Shown here in pieces: positions 5,544 through 6,503 of a stretch of 6,503 nt of DNA. Under the pieces are notes generated by a model. That model worked only from the letters and a program-made list of their open reading frames with translations, ran no database searches and was not told the DNA's origin. Source of the DNA: Methylobacterium sp. (lineage in GTDB: Bacteria > Pseudomonadota > Alphaproteobacteria > Rhizobiales > Beijerinckiaceae); assembly GCA_021154065.1 (NCBI GenBank), contig JAJKJG010000061.1, forward strand, positions 1-6,503, read 5' to 3'. How positions within the stretch are numbered: the first letter of the stretch is position 1; the number at the start of each line of letters is the position of its first letter. The position numbers were made by a program, and so were the translations under genes.

Positions 5544-6257
5544 ATGCTGAACCGTCGTCACGTTCTCACCGGCCTTGGCGCGGTCGCGGCCGCGCGCGTC
5601 GTCGGCCCGGCTTACGCCCAGGCGCCGGCGGCACCCTTCAAACTCGATCCCCTGCCCTACCCGGCAAACAAGAACGAGCCGCACATCGACGCCCAGACGA
5701 TGGAGATCCATCACGACCGCCACCATGCGGCCTACGTCAACAACCTCAACACCGCCGCGGCGCAGGGCGGCGACTGGGCCGCAAAGCCGCTGCACGAGAT
5801 CCTCGGGAACCTCAACGCGCTGCCGGACAACATCCGCACGCTCGTGCGCAACAACGGCGGCGGGCACGCGAACCACTCGATGTTCTGGCAGATCATGGGC
5901 GGCTCCGGCGGCGAGCCGGCGGGCGAGCTGAAGAGCGCGATCGCCCGCGACCTCGGCGGCGTGCAGAAGATGCAGGACGACTTCAACGCCGCCGGCGGCC
6001 GCGTCTTCGGCTCCGGCTGGGTGTTCGTCACCGTCGCCCCGGACGGCAAGCTCGCGCTCGTCTCGAAGCCGAACCAGGATTCGCCGCTGATGGACGGCCA
6101 GCGCGCGCTCCTCGGCAACGACGTCTGGGAGCACGCCTATTATCTCAAATACCAGAACCGCCGGCCGGACTACCTCAAGGCGTGGTGGAACGTCGTCAAC
6201 TGGCAGAAAATCGGCGAACGCTACGCCGCCGCAAAGGCGGGGCAGCTGACGATCTGA
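5544..6257 (+). CDS. sodA: Superoxide dismutase, Fe/Mn family, Mn-type residues, twin-arginine signal peptide
   Basis: Converts superoxide to hydrogen peroxide and oxygen; 237 residues. Residues 1-26 ([18 protein letters not shown]…AYA) are a signal peptide with an Arg-Arg pair before the hydrophobic stretch. This suggests Tat export to the periplasm, which would suit a metalloenzyme folded in the cytoplasm. The mature domain carries all four metal ligands: His56 (MEIHHDRHH), His111 (HANHSMFW), Asp193 and His197 (DVWEHAYY). The outer-sphere Gln is Gln178 in NQDSPL, and Gly107 occupies the position where iron enzymes carry Gln. This is the Mn-type arrangement (E. coli SodA numbering Q146/G77). 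Later segments ([18 protein letters not shown]) are near-invariant in the family. The symbol follows this Mn-type pattern; cambialistic metal use is possible. It is divergent from the VOC gene, and a GH13 gene starts 103 bp downstream. The family call is very sure, Tat export likely. Confidence 0.93.
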   Translation: MLNRRHVLTGLGAVAAARVVGPAYAQAPAAPFKLDPLPYPANKNEPHIDAQTMEIHHDRHHAAYVNNLNTAAAQGGDWAAKPLHEILGNLNALPDNIRTLVRNNGGGHANHSMFWQIMGGSGGEPAGELKSAIARDLGGVQKMQDDFNAAGGRVFGSGWVFVTVAPDGKLALVSKPNQDSPLMDGQRALLGNDVWEHAYYLKYQNRRPDYLKAWWNVVNWQKIGERYAAAKAGQLTI

Positions 6258-6360
6258 TCGCCGCAGGAAAGGCGGGACGCGGCGCTCGGGGACGCGCGGT
6301 CCGCGCCGAACGCAACGCCGCGCCGATCGTTGTCGCTGCGAGCCTTTCGGGAGCGCCGGC

Positions 6361-6503
6361 GTGATCAACGACCTCTGGTACAAGAACGCCGTCATCTATT
6401 GCCTCTCCGTCGGCACCTACATGGACGCCAACGGCGACGGCATCGGCGACTTCCAGGGCCTGATGCGCCGGCTCGACTATCTGCACGGGCTCGGCGTCAC
6501 CGC
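6361..6503 (+). CDS. GH13 alpha-amylase family protein (trehalose-synthase-like), N-terminal fragment cut by window edge
   Basis: The first 47 codons of a glycoside hydrolase family 13 protein, reading [20 protein letters not shown] and then [27 protein letters not shown]. The pattern WYK-AVIY…[11 protein letters not shown]…LDYL–LGVTA is the first strand and loop of the GH13 catalytic barrel as found in trehalose synthases and related alpha-glucan enzymes. The catalytic residues lie off the edge, so the exact activity cannot be set. The start is GTG at 6361, with GGGAG (6349-6353) 7 nt upstream, and the protein begins directly with the catalytic domain and no signal peptide, suggesting a cytoplasmic enzyme. 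It follows the superoxide dismutase gene on the same strand, but a shared transcript is not shown. Confidence 0.85.
   Translation, partial: MINDLWYKNAVIYCLSVGTYMDANGDGIGDFQGLMRRLDYLHGLGVT

Noticed and set aside
6294..6306. Short inverted repeat GCGCGG-T-CCGCGC between the superoxide dismutase and GH13 genes
   Set aside because: Only five workable base pairs in very GC-rich sequence, no T-run; likely chance.
4907..6364. A 485-codon plus-strand frame spanning the VOC gene, the divergent gap and the superoxide dismutase gene
   Set aside because: It is antisense to one clear gene and out of frame with another, and its sequence shows no family features.

Overview
The window is GC-rich and gene-dense, with codon third positions dominated by G and C. 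The gene content points to an alphaproteobacterium, probably in the Hyphomicrobiales (Rhizobiales). The evidence is an Omp25/Omp31-type outer-membrane protein with the 'ADLP…TWTGFYVGVNAGYGW' N-terminus, a DUF4139 (MuiA-like) envelope protein, and a GH13 protein starting '[11 protein letters not shown]'. The genus cannot be named from the sequence alone.

Layout, left to right. (1) Minus strand, 667 to beyond the left edge: a surface beta-barrel protein of the Omp25/31 (porin-like) family. Its frame is broken at a run of six C (373-378) and otherwise reads intact to base 1. (2) A 265-bp divergent intergenic region with a 12-bp perfect palindrome (802-813) and a small hairpin just upstream of the omp start. 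(3) Plus strand, three genes in a row: a stand-alone class I glutamine amidotransferase (933-1799), a secreted DUF4140/DUF4139 mucoidy-inhibitor-A-like protein (1897-3579), and an exported outer-membrane barrel-like protein of unknown role (3669-4703). The gaps are 97 and 89 bp and no strong terminator lies between them, so co-transcription is possible but not shown. (4) A 227-bp gap between convergent genes. It contains a roughly 150-bp segment bounded by perfect 12-bp inverted repeats and holding three internal hairpins, one of them a strong terminator-like stem, plus a further hairpin outside the segment. It looks like an intergenic palindromic repeat element that also serves as a two-way terminator. 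(5) Minus strand: a PhnB-like VOC-fold protein (4931-5404). (6) Plus strand: a superoxide dismutase with a twin-arginine signal peptide and Mn-type active-site residues (5544-6257). (7) Plus strand, cut by the right edge: the start of a GH13 alpha-amylase/trehalose-synthase-family protein (GTG start at 6361).

Four of the seven genes encode proteins with export signals (Omp25-like, MuiA-like, barrel, SOD), so the theme is the cell envelope and periplasm. No phage, transposase, CRISPR, tRNA or rRNA signature was seen. No clear new multi-gene system was found. The items most worth checking are the homopolymer frameshift, the inverted-repeat element and the uncharacterised barrel gene beside the MuiA-like gene.
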